From positions 124,001 through 188,000 of the forward strand of contig CANNFB010000002.1 in the NCBI GenBank assembly GCA_947503785.1: 64,000 nt of DNA, in the 5' to 3' direction. The translations under genes and the position numbers were made by a program. Below the pieces are notes generated by a model. That model made no database searches. It saw only the letters and a program-made list of their open reading frames with translations, and was not told the DNA's origin. Positions 8,338-18,033 of this stretch are shown here, piece by piece. Source of the stretch: an uncultured Campylobacterales bacterium. Its GTDB lineage: Bacteria > Campylobacterota > Campylobacteria > Campylobacterales > Arcobacteraceae. How positions within the stretch are numbered: the stretch's first letter is position 1; each line of letters opens with the position of its first letter.

Positions 8338-9687
8338 ATGAAAATATCAAATATTATATGTACAACTGTTTTATCTTCACTTATCTTTATTGGTTGTTCA
8401 AGTCGTTATGTAGATAACACTTCAAATGTAATTGAAATAGAAAATGAAAACAAACAAGTTATAAAAAAAGAAGTTGTTCCTTTTAAAGTTGAAAAAGTTG
8501 TAAACCAATTTTCTTTAGACAGGAATACAAAAGATTTTTTAGAAATTTTAGAAGATGATAAGTATGCTTCGTTATGCTCTAGTGAAAACAAATATTTAAC
8601 AATTAAAAATATGAGAAATAGCCAAAAAAAAGTTGATTTATTAAAAGATTTATTTTATGACTATACAAAAAACTTAAGTAATTCATGTATAGACCAAAAG
8701 GCTTTTAAAAAAGAGTTAAAGAAAAGAAAATATAGAGATATTAGCCAAGATTATGAAGTATATAATGTAGATATAAATAAAAAAGAACTTCTAAAAAAAT
8801 ATACTTCAAATACACAAAGTGTAAAAAGTATTTTAGAAACATATACCCCAAAACATCCTCAGTTTTTTGCTCTTATTAGTAAACTTGATAAAGGTAAATT
8901 GTCAGAGTCAAAATATAATAAATTAAGATTAAATATTGAAAGACTTAAACTTTTAAAATACTCAAATAGTGATAACTTTATTCAGTTAAATGTACCTTCT
9001 TATAATTTTGCATTTTATGAAGATGGAAAAAGAACAAAAACTTTTGGAACAGTTGTAGGTTCAGTTGAAGCTCAAACTCCAATACTTTCTAGCAAATTAG
9101 CTTATTTTATAGTAAACCCTACTTGGAATATTCCTGATTCAATTGCAAAAAGTAGTATAATTCCAAAAGCTTTAAAAGATAAAAACTATTTAAAAAAGAA
9201 AAATATAGTTATTAGAAAGAACTATAGACTAGATTCTAAAAAAATAAAATGGAAAGATGTAAACTGGAAAAAATATTTAAAAAAAGATGTTAAATATATT
9301 CCATATAAGTTTATTCAACTTCCATCAAGAACAAATGGAATGGGTAGAATGAAATTTATATTCCCAAATGATTATGCAGTTTATATGCATGATACTATTG
9401 GGACATGGAGATTTAAATCTAGTAAGCAAAAGATTAGATTTACAAGTCACGGTTGTATTAGATTAGAGCATCCTATTAGTTTAATGAAATACTTATCTGA
9501 AAACTATACAAAATATTCATATACAAAAGTAAGAAATATTTTTGATAGTCAAAGAACTGATACTATTAGATTAAATAAAAAATTACCTATTCACTTAACA
9601 TATCAAACAGTACAAATTAATAATGGCAATTTATCATTTTATAGTGATGTTTACGGATATGATAAAATTCAGAACTTAGACTTCTAG
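8338..9687 (+). CDS. Lipoprotein L,D-transpeptidase (YkuD/YcbB-type)
   Basis: A 449-residue protein with a lipoprotein signal (hydrophobic 5-19, lipobox ending at C20). The C-terminal half carries the L,D-transpeptidase motif: YMHDT, then SHGCIRLEHP with catalytic C373 and H371. The N-terminal 200 residues are lysine-rich and helical with no recognised domain, similar in layout to YcbB-type enzymes. It probably cross-links peptidoglycan, or anchors proteins to it, in the periplasm. The start ATG follows ATAGGAAAAAA. It is followed within 7 bases by the patatin gene, so the two may be co-transcribed. Confidence 0.83.
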   Translation: MKISNIICTTVLSSLIFIGCSSRYVDNTSNVIEIENENKQVIKKEVVPFKVEKVVNQFSLDRNTKDFLEILEDDKYASLCSSENKYLTIKNMRNSQKKVDLLKDLFYDYTKNLSNSCIDQKAFKKELKKRKYRDISQDYEVYNVDINKKELLKKYTSNTQSVKSILETYTPKHPQFFALISKLDKGKLSESKYNKLRLNIERLKLLKYSNSDNFIQLNVPSYNFAFYEDGKRTKTFGTVVGSVEAQTPILSSKLAYFIVNPTWNIPDSIAKSSIIPKALKDKNYLKKKNIVIRKNYRLDSKKIKWKDVNWKKYLKKDVKYIPYKFIQLPSRTNGMGRMKFIFPNDYAVYMHDTIGTWRFKSSKQKIRFTSHGCIRLEHPISLMKYLSENYTKYSYTKVRNIFDSQRTDTIRLNKKLPIHLTYQTVQINNGNLSFYSDVYGYDKIQNLDF

Positions 9688-9693
9688 AATAAT

Positions 9694-10554
9694 ATGAATA
9701 ATAAAAAAACTGTTTCTTTAGTTTTAGGTAGTGGTGGAGCTAGAGGTTATGCTCATATTGGAGTAATAAAAGAGCTTATAAAAAATGGCTATGAAATAAA
9801 ATCTATTTCAGGTTCTTCAATAGGTGCCTTAGTCGGGGGCTTATATGCAGCAGGAAAACTTGATGAATATGAAAAATGGGTTGCAAATTTTGATATCTTA
9901 GATATTTTAAAATTAGTTGATTTCTCTTTTAGTTCAAATGGCATGATAAATGGCGATAAAGTTTTTAATAAAATTGAAGAAATGATTGGTGATATAAATA
10001 TTGAAGACTTACCAATATCTTTTACAGCAACAGCAACTGATATAAAAAATAGAAAAGAAGTTTGGCTTCAAAAAGGCTCACTAAAAGATGCTATACGCGC
10101 TTCTATTTCTATTCCTACAGTTTTCACTTCAACTACAATAAATGGAAAAGAACTTTTTGATGGTGGAATTTTAAATCCAATACCAATTGTTCCCACTATC
10201 TCAGAATTTTCTGATTTAGTAATTGCTGTTGATTTAAATAGTGGCTTAAACATAAAAAAAGAACATCAGCATATATTTGAAAAACAAAAAGGTGGAATAA
10301 AACAAAATATTACAGACTTTTTACAAAAAAATATTAAAAAGAAAGAAAATCTTAGTTATTTTGAAATCATTAATCAATCAATAGAAACTATGCAAGAAGT
10401 CATTTCAAGACATCAATTAGCCTCTCATCAACCTGACATTATGATAAATATTTCAAATAAAACTTGTGAATTTTATGATTTTCATAAAGCAAAAGAGTTA
10501 ATAGAATATGGTTCTATTATTACAAAAGAGATCTTAGAAAATACAGAGGAATAA
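9694..10554 (+). CDS. Patatin-like phospholipase (RssA/YchK family)
   Basis: A 286-residue single-domain patatin. The oxyanion-hole glycine motif GSGGARG (12-18), nucleophile elbow GSSIG with S42, and the catalytic Asp in DGG (D156) form the Ser-Asp dyad. Members hydrolyse phospholipid acyl chains; the bacterial RssA-type role is poorly defined. No signal peptide or membrane helix is evident, so it is probably cytoplasmic. It sits 7 bases after the L,D-transpeptidase gene without a strong ribosome-binding site of its own, consistent with coupling. Confidence 0.83.
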   Translation: MNNKKTVSLVLGSGGARGYAHIGVIKELIKNGYEIKSISGSSIGALVGGLYAAGKLDEYEKWVANFDILDILKLVDFSFSSNGMINGDKVFNKIEEMIGDINIEDLPISFTATATDIKNRKEVWLQKGSLKDAIRASISIPTVFTSTTINGKELFDGGILNPIPIVPTISEFSDLVIAVDLNSGLNIKKEHQHIFEKQKGGIKQNITDFLQKNIKKKENLSYFEIINQSIETMQEVISRHQLASHQPDIMINISNKTCEFYDFHKAKELIEYGSIITKEILENTEE

Positions 10555-10577
10555 GTCTTTATTTAAAATAAAGACTT
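10553..10577. terminator. Bidirectional terminator between convergent genes
   Basis: Perfect inverted repeat AAGTCTTTATTT (10553-10564) / AAATAAAGACTT (10566-10577), overlapping the stop codons of both the plus-strand patatin gene and the minus-strand gene at 10563. Confidence 0.75.
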
Positions 10578-11030
10578 TATAATAGTAGTCATTCCAATGT
10601 GTAAGTTATAGTTGCCTACAGGAAAATCAAGATGGTCTTCATCTGTTAAGTTTACTTTATATGAACTAAGATATTTACCTAAAACTTCTAAATCCACTTT
10701 TTCATACTCAACATCTTTATATGATGTTCTTAATAACTTATTTTGTGCATTACTTAATTCTAAAGTAAAAGCAAGTGTTCGTAAAGAGATCAAATCAGTC
10801 CATTTATAAAATAGTTCTGAAGTTAATTTTTTTTCTATATTACCTTCTGGTGTAAATAAAAGATTTTGCTTTTTTAAAGATAATAAAACAGATAAAATTG
10901 CATCTACAAAAGGTACAATCTTTTCTTTCCAAAAAGGTGCTTCATCACTTTTTTCTAAAGCACTTTCTATATATTCTAAAATCTCTTCTTTTGTATTATT
11001 TTGTAAAAGTTCACTTAAGTTATCATTCAT
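10563..11030 (-). CDS. Conserved-looking protein of unknown function, coupled to dxs
   Basis: A 155-residue, soluble, acidic and helix-rich protein without signal peptide, membrane helix or cysteine motif. I do not recognise the family. Its ATG overlaps the dxs stop codon (ATGA), so it is translationally coupled to dxs and is likely expressed with it. A hydrophobic helix near residues 33-53 (WKEKIVPFVDAILSVLL) is more likely core than membrane. Being a real gene is supported by coupling, length and ending in a terminator. Confidence 0.65.
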   Translation of the reverse strand: MNDNLSELLQNNTKEEILEYIESALEKSDEAPFWKEKIVPFVDAILSVLLSLKKQNLLFTPEGNIEKKLTSELFYKWTDLISLRTLAFTLELSNAQNKLLRTSYKDVEYEKVDLEVLGKYLSSYKVNLTDEDHLDFPVGNYNLHIGMTTIIKSLF

Positions 11031-12829
11031 TTTATTCTCTTTACTAGAGTTTCTGGCAATAAGCCTAAACTTTCTTCTATTAGTTTTGTATCACCATGAT
11101 CTATAAACTTATCTTCATATTCAAAAGTTGTAAGTTTGATATTTATATTTGCATCATTTAAAAACTCTAAAATAGCACTTCCTACACCACCTTGTTTTTG
11201 TGAATCAGAGAATACATACCAATCATCATATCTTGTAGCTAAATTTTTTAAACACTCTTCATCCAAAGGCTTAACAAATCTTAAATCTACAATAGCAATA
11301 TCTTCATCATGTAGCTTTTCAGTTTCACATGCCCTTCCAACTGCAGCACCATATCCAATAAATAGTTTTTTACTTTTACCTTCTTTTAATATTTGAGCTT
11401 TTCCAAGTTCAAAAGGAACAACTGGATAATCAACTTCTATAAAAGCACCTCTTGGGTATCTAATTGCACTTGGAGAATTTAAGGTATATGCAAAGGCTAA
11501 TCCCTCTTCTAAAGTTGCATTATCTCGTGGAGCAAAAACAATCATATTTGGAATAAACCTTAAATATGAGATGTCAAAGGCACCTTGATGAGTTTCTCCA
11601 TCATTTCCAACAGTTCCTGCTCTATCTATTGCGAAAACTACAGGTAAATTCATAATACATACATCATGAATTATTTGATCAAAACCACGTTGTAAAAAAG
11701 TAGAATAAATTGTAATATATGGTTTAAAACCTTCTTTTGCCATTGCAGCCATTGAAGTAACTGCATGTTGTTCTGCAATTGCAACATCCCAAAATCGTTC
11801 AGGGAATTTTTCCATTAATTTATTTATTCCTGTTCCACTTGGCATTGCAGCAGTAACTCCTACAATATTGTCATGCTTACAAGCTAAAGAACATAAAGCT
11901 TCCGCAAATACAGCAGTTGCAGCTTTTGGTGCAGCTTTCTTTATAAAAGCTCCATCTTCAACATTAAAAGGACCAACTCCATGCCAATGTTCATGTTGAC
12001 CTTCAGCAATTTTGTAACCTTTTCCTTTTACTGTTCTTGCATGTACAATTACAGGTTTATTCATGCCCTTTGCTAATTCTAAAGTATCTATAACCTCTTC
12101 AATATTATGTCCATCAATTGGACCAATATAATCAATACCCATCTCTTCAAATAAAATACCAGGAGTAATAAGTTTCATTGCTTCTTCCATTCTTTTAGCA
12201 ATATAAGTTGTACCATCTGGCATATTATTTTTAATAAAAGTATGTACTCTATCTTTGAAACCTTGATAAGTTTTTCCAGCAAGTAATTTCGAAAGATGTT
12301 TTGAAATTGCACCAATTGGTTTTGCAATTGACATCTCATTGTCATTTAAAATAATAACAATAGGAAGTTTTATATCACCTAATTCATTTAAAGCTTCGTA
12401 AACCATCCCCGCAGTCATAGAACCGTCACCAATCATAACAACTGGAACTCTGTCCTCTTTTTTAAGCTTTATAGCTTTAGCAGCTCCAACAGCTAATGAA
12501 ATTGAAGTTGAACTATGACCTGCAATAAAATAATCGGAATCAGATTCATTTGGTTTAGTAAAACCACTTAAGCCTTCAAACTGCCGAATTGTTTCAAACT
12601 CATCCCAACGTCCTGTTAATAATTTATGAGGATAACATTGGTGTGAAACATCAAATATAAAAGGATCACTATATGCATCAAATACCTTATGCATACCTAC
12701 AGTTAACTCAACTGCTCCTAAAGTAGAAGAAAAATGTCCACCTTTTCTAGATACTACATCAATAATTCTGTCTCTAATATCTTGAGATACTTTTTCTAAT
12801 TCTTCGAGTGATTTATCTTTTATATTCAT
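11027..12829 (-). CDS. dxs: 1-deoxy-D-xylulose-5-phosphate synthase
   Basis: A thiamine-diphosphate enzyme condensing pyruvate and glyceraldehyde-3-phosphate to DXP, the first step of the MEP isoprenoid pathway (dxr is at 53137). I choose the ATG at 12827-12829, preceded by GGGAGAAG, over the TTG four codons earlier; 600 residues. The ThDP motif GDGSMTAGM is present near residues 138-146, HSSTS upstream of it, and the transketolase pyrimidine-binding region (AEQHAVTSMAAMA) in the middle third. It is co-directional with hisC, pheA and lysA. Confidence 0.95.
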   Translation of the reverse strand: MNIKDKSLEELEKVSQDIRDRIIDVVSRKGGHFSSTLGAVELTVGMHKVFDAYSDPFIFDVSHQCYPHKLLTGRWDEFETIRQFEGLSGFTKPNESDSDYFIAGHSSTSISLAVGAAKAIKLKKEDRVPVVMIGDGSMTAGMVYEALNELGDIKLPIVIILNDNEMSIAKPIGAISKHLSKLLAGKTYQGFKDRVHTFIKNNMPDGTTYIAKRMEEAMKLITPGILFEEMGIDYIGPIDGHNIEEVIDTLELAKGMNKPVIVHARTVKGKGYKIAEGQHEHWHGVGPFNVEDGAFIKKAAPKAATAVFAEALCSLACKHDNIVGVTAAMPSGTGINKLMEKFPERFWDVAIAEQHAVTSMAAMAKEGFKPYITIYSTFLQRGFDQIIHDVCIMNLPVVFAIDRAGTVGNDGETHQGAFDISYLRFIPNMIVFAPRDNATLEEGLAFAYTLNSPSAIRYPRGAFIEVDYPVVPFELGKAQILKEGKSKKLFIGYGAAVGRACETEKLHDEDIAIVDLRFVKPLDEECLKNLATRYDDWYVFSDSQKQGGVGSAILEFLNDANINIKLTTFEYEDKFIDHGDTKLIEESLGLLPETLVKRIK

Positions 12830-12844
12830 ATCTTCTCCCAAAGT

Positions 12845-13951
12845 CTATTTTAACTTTTCTAATACACTATCTAATACTTTAAAAACTCTTGTATTTTGAC
12901 TCATTGATCCAATAGTAATTCGTATTGCATTAACTCCATAACCAGTTAAATCTCTTACAATTACCCCCAGTTCAAGTAAATTTTGAGCTACTTCCTTTGA
13001 AGAGTATAAATCACCAAATTTTAATGTTATAAAGTTTGTATATGAATCAATATAATCAAAACCTTTTTTATCTGCATATTCTTCATATCTTTTCATTTCT
13101 TCAAAGTTTTTAGATATACAAGTTTGAACAAACTCTTCATCTTTTAAAGCTTCAATAGCAGCTGCGAGTGTTAAAGTTGTAATATTAAAAGGAGCACGAA
13201 GTTTATATAAAGTTTTTATAATATCTTTTTGTGCTATTCCATATCCAACTCTCATTCCACCAAGAGCATACGCTTTTGAAAATGTTCCTAAGTAAATACA
13301 GTTTGCAAACGTATTGATTAGGTCTTTTGGATCAATCTTTTTCTTTTCATCTTTAAAAGACGCATATTCTTGATAAGCGCCATCAACTACAACTAAAGTA
13401 TCTTTATCAATAGTTTCTAAAAATGCATAAACATCTTCTTTATCTAAGCACTCACCTAAAGGATTATTAGGTAAACAAAGAAAAATAATATCAGCACCAT
13501 GCTCTTTATAAAGTTCTGAAAATTGTTCTAAATTATGTTCATCATCTTTTGTTTTTATAATTTTCGAACCAGTTTGCTTTCCATAAATTTCATACATTGC
13601 AAATGTAGTTTTACTCATTAAAATTTTAGAATTACTATCACATTTAGCATGTACACAAAACTCTAAGATTTGATCACTTCCAGAGCCAACAATAATATTT
13701 GATTCGTCTATTTCAAATTTATTTGCTAAGGCTTCTTTTAATTCATACATTGAATCATCTGGATATACAAACATATTTCCTGCAATTTCTTTAATTTTTG
13801 AAGTTACTTTAGGAGATGTTCCATATGGATTTTCATTTGATGCTAATTTTATAATATCTTTTGGATCAATTCCATACTCTCGTACTACTAATTCAATTGG
13901 TTTCCCAGCTTCATAAGTTGTAACATTGTCTAATACTTTATTAAAATTCAT
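12845..13951 (-). CDS. hisC: Histidinol-phosphate aminotransferase
   Basis: A 368-residue class II PLP aminotransferase. SNENPYG (39-45), D190 and Y193 ([10 protein letters not shown]) and the Schiff-base Lys K226 in [10 protein letters not shown] are all present. The protein transaminates imidazole-acetol phosphate in histidine synthesis; in organisms without a separate enzyme HisC can also act on aromatic keto acids. Immediate linkage to pheA is consistent with that dual use, but this is inference. It is 15 bases upstream of dxs. Confidence 0.9.
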   Translation of the reverse strand: MNFNKVLDNVTTYEAGKPIELVVREYGIDPKDIIKLASNENPYGTSPKVTSKIKEIAGNMFVYPDDSMYELKEALANKFEIDESNIIVGSGSDQILEFCVHAKCDSNSKILMSKTTFAMYEIYGKQTGSKIIKTKDDEHNLEQFSELYKEHGADIIFLCLPNNPLGECLDKEDVYAFLETIDKDTLVVVDGAYQEYASFKDEKKKIDPKDLINTFANCIYLGTFSKAYALGGMRVGYGIAQKDIIKTLYKLRAPFNITTLTLAAAIEALKDEEFVQTCISKNFEEMKRYEEYADKKGFDYIDSYTNFITLKFGDLYSSKEVAQNLLELGVIVRDLTGYGVNAIRITIGSMSQNTRVFKVLDSVLEKLK

Positions 13952-13974
13952 TTATATTCCTAATTTTATTACTA

Positions 13975-15042
13975 TTAAATATCGTGTATTTCTTTTACAT
14001 ATGATCCTAAAATCTTTATAGAATCTTTATGTTTATCTAATATTTCTTTTATACCATCATCATCTTTATGCCCATCAAAATCTATAAAGAATATTGAATT
14101 ACCTTCAGCAATATGAGATTTAATTTTAGTAAAGTTAACACCAGCATTTTTAAAGTCAATTAAAAAGTCAACTAATGCTCCTTGTTTATCTGAAAGCTTC
14201 ACTAAAATAGATGTTTTGTCATTTCCGCTTTGTCCATTTTCAAAATCACTAATTATAAAAAATCTTGTTCTATTATTATCTTTATCTTCTATATTTTCAA
14301 AAAGAATTGGAAGATTATTTAACTTTGCCCCAACATGTGGACAAATTGCAGCACTACCTGGCTCGTTTATTGCAATTCTTGCAGCTTTTGTAGTTGATTC
14401 AATTGGTATTTGTTCAACTTCATCTAAACCAAAATTTGCTAAAAATTTTCTACACTGTTCAAAAGCAATATCTTTTGAATATATTCTTTTTATATCTTCA
14501 ATTTTATCACATGTTGTTGCAAGTGTATGATGAATGTCAAGTACTACTTCTGCAATAATTTTTAAGTTATATTTATTTAAACAATTAATAGTATCTGTAA
14601 CTATTCCATTTGATGAGTTTTCAATAGGAACTACACCAAATCTAGCCTTTTTAGTATCAACTTCTCTAAAAATTCCCTTAATAGATGCAATTGAAACATA
14701 AGAGCTCATAGCTCCAAATCTACCTTCTGCTGCTTGATGAGTGAAAGACCCTTCCGGTCCTAAATAAGCTACATTTTCAGGAAGTTCAAGGTTTCTAGAT
14801 ATTGCAAATATTTCTAAAAATAGTGCTTCAATAGCAGCTCTATTTAATTTTCCTTCATTTAAAGATTCTAATCTATCAATAATCGCTTTTTCTCGTTCAG
14901 GTCTATAAATTGCGCCACCACTATGAGCTTTAACAACTCCTACTTGATGAACCACTTCCATTCGTTCATTAATAAGTTTTAATAATTCGTCATCGATATT
15001 ATCAAGTTTATTTCTTAATTCTAATAATCCTGCTTCACTCAT
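13975..15042 (-). CDS. pheA: Bifunctional chorismate mutase / prephenate dehydratase
   Basis: A 355-residue P-protein: AroQ-type chorismate mutase at about 1-85 (LRNKLDNIDDELLKLINERM), prephenate dehydratase at about 95-275 (YLGPEGSFTHQAA, ENSSNG and the catalytic NRTRFFII), then an ACT domain at about 280-355 for phenylalanine feedback. It converts chorismate to phenylpyruvate. The arrangement pheA-hisC on one strand suits transamination of its product. The start is ATG in good context after AAGGGTACTT. Confidence 0.93.
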   Translation of the reverse strand: MSEAGLLELRNKLDNIDDELLKLINERMEVVHQVGVVKAHSGGAIYRPEREKAIIDRLESLNEGKLNRAAIEALFLEIFAISRNLELPENVAYLGPEGSFTHQAAEGRFGAMSSYVSIASIKGIFREVDTKKARFGVVPIENSSNGIVTDTINCLNKYNLKIIAEVVLDIHHTLATTCDKIEDIKRIYSKDIAFEQCRKFLANFGLDEVEQIPIESTTKAARIAINEPGSAAICPHVGAKLNNLPILFENIEDKDNNRTRFFIISDFENGQSGNDKTSILVKLSDKQGALVDFLIDFKNAGVNFTKIKSHIAEGNSIFFIDFDGHKDDDGIKEILDKHKDSIKILGSYVKEIHDI

Positions 15043-15073
15043 AAGTACCCTTTTTCTGCTATTGGCTAATTAA

Positions 15074-16282
15074 TTATTTTAAAAACTCTTCTTCATGTGC
15101 AATTAAATCTTCGAAAGTTTCTCTTCTTCTAATAAGTCTATCTTGACCATTTTCTACTGCTATTTCTGCTACTTTATTTCTAGTATTATAATTTGATGCC
15201 ATTGTAAAACAATAAGCTCCTGCGCTATAAATTGCGACTAAATCATTATGTTGTGTTTGAGGTAAGTTAATATTTTTAGCGAAGAAATCTCCACTTTCAC
15301 AAACAGGACCCACTAAATTACAATCACTTAATTCTTTATTATCATTTAATACTTCAACTTTGTGATATGCATCATATAAAGCAGGTCTAATTAAATCATT
15401 CATAGCCCCATCAACAATAACGAATCTTTTATTTCCATTTACTTTTTCATAAAGTACTTTAGATACAAAAACTCCAGAATTACCAACTAAAAATCTTCCT
15501 GGTTCACAAACTATTGTAATATCTAAACCAAATAAACACTCTAAAATAGCTTGTGCATATTCATTTGTATCAATTAGTTTCTCATCATTATAAACAATAC
15601 CTAAACCACCACCAACATCAAAAAATGAAAGATCAATTTTTATAGCTGCAAGGTTTCTTACTAAATCAGATACGATTTTTACAGATTCTCTAATTGGCTC
15701 TAGCTGAGTAAGTTGAGAACCAATATGACAATGAATACCAGTTGGTTCTAAATTTTTAGAATTTTTACATTGAATATACATTCTTTTTGCAGTATCAATA
15801 TCAACACCAAATTTATTTTCATGTAAACCTGTAGAAATATAGGGATGTGTTTGAGGATCAATATTAGGATTAACTCTAATAGAAATTCTAGCAATTACCT
15901 CTAATTCTTTGGCAATATTTTCAACTCTATCAAGTTCAGCAGCACTTTCAACGTTTATCATTAAAATACCAAGACCTAAAGCTTCTTTTATCTCACTATC
16001 AATCTTTCCAACACCTGAAAAAATGATTTTATAAGGAGCAACACCAACTTTTAAAGCTCTTTTAACTTCACCAATTGATACACAATCAGCACCTGCGCCT
16101 AATTCTACTAAATGCTTAATAACTGAAAGATTCGAATTTGCTTTTACAGCATAAGCCAAAATCGATTTTCTTGCTTTAAATGCACCTTTTAACTCTTCAT
16201 ATTGAGAAGTAATATGATCAAAATCATATACATAATATGGTGTTTGATATTTGTTTGCTAATTCTTTAAAATCTATATTCAT
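15074..16282 (-). CDS. lysA: Diaminopimelate decarboxylase
   Basis: A 402-residue fold-III PLP decarboxylase making lysine from meso-diaminopimelate. The PLP Lys is K47 in AYAVKANSN; HIGSQL, the glycine-rich phosphate loop GGGLGI, EPGRFLVG and the C-terminal CESGDFF plus AYCFTMASNYN are as expected. It begins the minus-strand lysA-pheA-hisC-dxs group. Upstream is a 215-base gap with a long palindrome, so its promoter must lie within 16283-16370 or it depends on read-through from fabI. Confidence 0.94.
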   Translation of the reverse strand: MNIDFKELANKYQTPYYVYDFDHITSQYEELKGAFKARKSILAYAVKANSNLSVIKHLVELGAGADCVSIGEVKRALKVGVAPYKIIFSGVGKIDSEIKEALGLGILMINVESAAELDRVENIAKELEVIARISIRVNPNIDPQTHPYISTGLHENKFGVDIDTAKRMYIQCKNSKNLEPTGIHCHIGSQLTQLEPIRESVKIVSDLVRNLAAIKIDLSFFDVGGGLGIVYNDEKLIDTNEYAQAILECLFGLDITIVCEPGRFLVGNSGVFVSKVLYEKVNGNKRFVIVDGAMNDLIRPALYDAYHKVEVLNDNKELSDCNLVGPVCESGDFFAKNINLPQTQHNDLVAIYSAGAYCFTMASNYNTRNKVAEIAVENGQDRLIRRRETFEDLIAHEEEFLK

Positions 16283-16362
16283 TTTTTATATTTTTCCTAT
16301 TCTTTATTCATTAAAATTTTAATTTAAAATTCAAAAATACTAAATTAAAACTTCCACTTTAT

Positions 16363-16507
16363 AAATAAGTATTTAGAAAGTGTAAGATTTTGTACAAGAC
16401 CAAGGCGGAGAGAAAATTCAAAGCAAGAGCATACTAAAGTATGTGACTGTTTTGAATTTTCTAGACAACGTAGGTATTGTGCGAAAGCTTACGCTTTCTA
16501 CTTATTT
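16363..16507. repeat. Long imperfect palindrome (about 145 bp) between fabI and lysA
   Basis: The two halves are inverted copies centred at about 16436.5. The core CATACT-AA-AGTATG (16430-16443) is perfect. Further out, AGAAAATTCAAA pairs with TTTGAATTTTCT, and TAGAAAGTGTAAG (16374-16386) pairs with CTTACGCTTTCTA (16488-16500). The outer AAATAAGTA arm reaches into the fabI 3' end, so the fabI stop codon (16498-16500) lies inside the element. No open frame is present. It may act as a 3' hairpin for fabI mRNA and has the look of a dispersed palindromic repeat; only one copy is in this window. Confidence 0.7.
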
Positions 16508-17322
16508 CCGTCCCAGGCAATTGTTTGTTTACCTTGCTCATCAAACGATACTGCTGGCATACCCATAATATTGAAACCACAATCAACATAGTGAATTTCA
16601 CCAGTAACTGCTGAGCTTAAATCAGAAAGTAAATACATTCCTGAATTTCCAACTTCAGTAGTTGTAACATTCTTCTTTAAAGGTGAGTGAGCTTCATTCC
16701 ATTTAAGCATAAATCTAAACTCACCAATTCCAGCAGCTGCTAAAGTTTTAATTGGACCTGCTGAAATAGCATTTACTCTAATTCCATCTCGACCTAAATC
16801 TTCTGCAAGATATTTTGTAGTCATTTCTAATGCTGCTTTTGCAACACCCATTAAATTATAGTTTGGAATATATTTAACTCCACCATAATAAGAAAGTGTT
16901 AACACAGAACAGTTATCACTCATAATTGGTTTAAGTTCTCTAACAACTTCTATTAATGAATAAACAGAAACATCCATAGCAATGTCAAATGATGCTTTTG
17001 GAATATCATAAAATCTTCCAGTTAATCCATCTTTTGGAGCAAATGCAATTGAGTGAACAATAAAGTCAATCTGACCCATATCTTTTTCTAATGACTCTTT
17101 TAAAGCTTTAATTTCATCAGGATTTGATACATCACATGGATATACTCTAGCTTCACTTCCAAATTCTGCTGCGATTGGTTCAACTCTTTTTTTAAGAGAA
17201 TCATTTAAATATGTAAATGCAATTTCTGCGCCTTGATCAGCACAAGCTTTTGCAATTCCATAAGCTATAGACTTATTATTTGCAACACCTAAAATTACAC
17301 CTTTTTTACCTTTCATAAACAT
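16498..17322 (-). CDS. fabI: Enoyl-[acyl-carrier-protein] reductase (NADH), FabI
   Basis: A 274-residue divergent SDR of the FabI class. The N-terminal GVANNKSIAYG replaces the classical SDR glycine motif, and the catalytic Y155-x6-K162 spacing (YNLMGVAK) is diagnostic of FabI rather than ordinary SDRs. It performs the last reduction of the fatty-acid elongation cycle and is the triclosan target class. The start ATG at 17322 has AAGGA at 7 bases; a second ATG two codons later is possible. It begins directly after the tpiA stop. Confidence 0.94.
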   Translation of the reverse strand: MFMKGKKGVILGVANNKSIAYGIAKACADQGAEIAFTYLNDSLKKRVEPIAAEFGSEARVYPCDVSNPDEIKALKESLEKDMGQIDFIVHSIAFAPKDGLTGRFYDIPKASFDIAMDVSVYSLIEVVRELKPIMSDNCSVLTLSYYGGVKYIPNYNLMGVAKAALEMTTKYLAEDLGRDGIRVNAISAGPIKTLAAAGIGEFRFMLKWNEAHSPLKKNVTTTEVGNSGMYLLSDLSSAVTGEIHYVDCGFNIMGMPAVSFDEQGKQTIAWDGNK

Positions 17323-18033
17323 CTATAAATCCTTTGTATTTTCAATAATTTGTTTAAAATCTTCAATATTCCATGAAGCAGTTCCAATTAAAGCTCCATC
17401 AACACCATCTAATTCACATATTTCACGAACATTTGCAACTTTTACTGAACCACCATATAGTAATGGTTTATCAATTTGAGACTTTAAAGTACTATGAATT
17501 ATTCTAATATCATCATTAGTAGCAGTTACTCCCGTACCAATCGCCCATACAGGTTCGTATGCTAATATTAAATTTTCATAATTAGTATCAATTCCGGCAA
17601 ATTGCTCATAAATATACTCTAATGTTTGCTCTAGCCCTGATTCTTTAACTTCTAAAGGTTCACCAATACAGTAAATTATTTTGTATCCAAGCTCTTTATA
17701 AAATGCAAATTTTTTAGCGATTTCTTCTTGAGATTCACCTAAAACATGCCTTCTCTCACTGTGTCCAATTAGAATAGTTTTAATTCCAAATTCATCTAAT
17801 TGTTCTGTTCCAATTTCACCTGTAAATGAACCCTTAACTGTTGCATATGCATTTTGAGCACCCATAGTAAGATTTGAAACTGTATCAAAAGAATCTAATG
17901 ATGTTGATGTTGGGAAAATATATACATCATCAGAAATTTTATTTGATACTAAAAAATCATTTACTTCTTTTACAAAAAACGATGTTGATTCTCTTGTGTG
18001 ATTAGTTTTAAAATTTGAAGCAATAATTGACAT
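17323..18033 (-). CDS. tpiA: Triosephosphate isomerase
   Basis: A 236-residue TIM barrel, slightly short for the family, as is common in Campylobacterota. The catalytic set N7, K9, H91 (GHSERRH) and E160 (AYEPVWAIGTG) is complete, and the phosphate loop GGSVK is near 195. It interconverts dihydroxyacetone phosphate and glyceraldehyde-3-phosphate. Its start shares one base with the pgk stop (TAATG), so gap-pgk-tpiA-fabI form a tight operon. Confidence 0.95.
   Translation of the reverse strand: MSIIASNFKTNHTRESTSFFVKEVNDFLVSNKISDDVYIFPTSTSLDSFDTVSNLTMGAQNAYATVKGSFTGEIGTEQLDEFGIKTILIGHSERRHVLGESQEEIAKKFAFYKELGYKIIYCIGEPLEVKESGLEQTLEYIYEQFAGIDTNYENLILAYEPVWAIGTGVTATNDDIRIIHSTLKSQIDKPLLYGGSVKVANVREICELDGVDGALIGTASWNIEDFKQIIENTKDL

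Noticed and set aside
11136-11396. Plus-strand 86-codon frame inside dxs
   Set aside because: Antisense shadow of a strongly supported dxs gene, without its own start signal.
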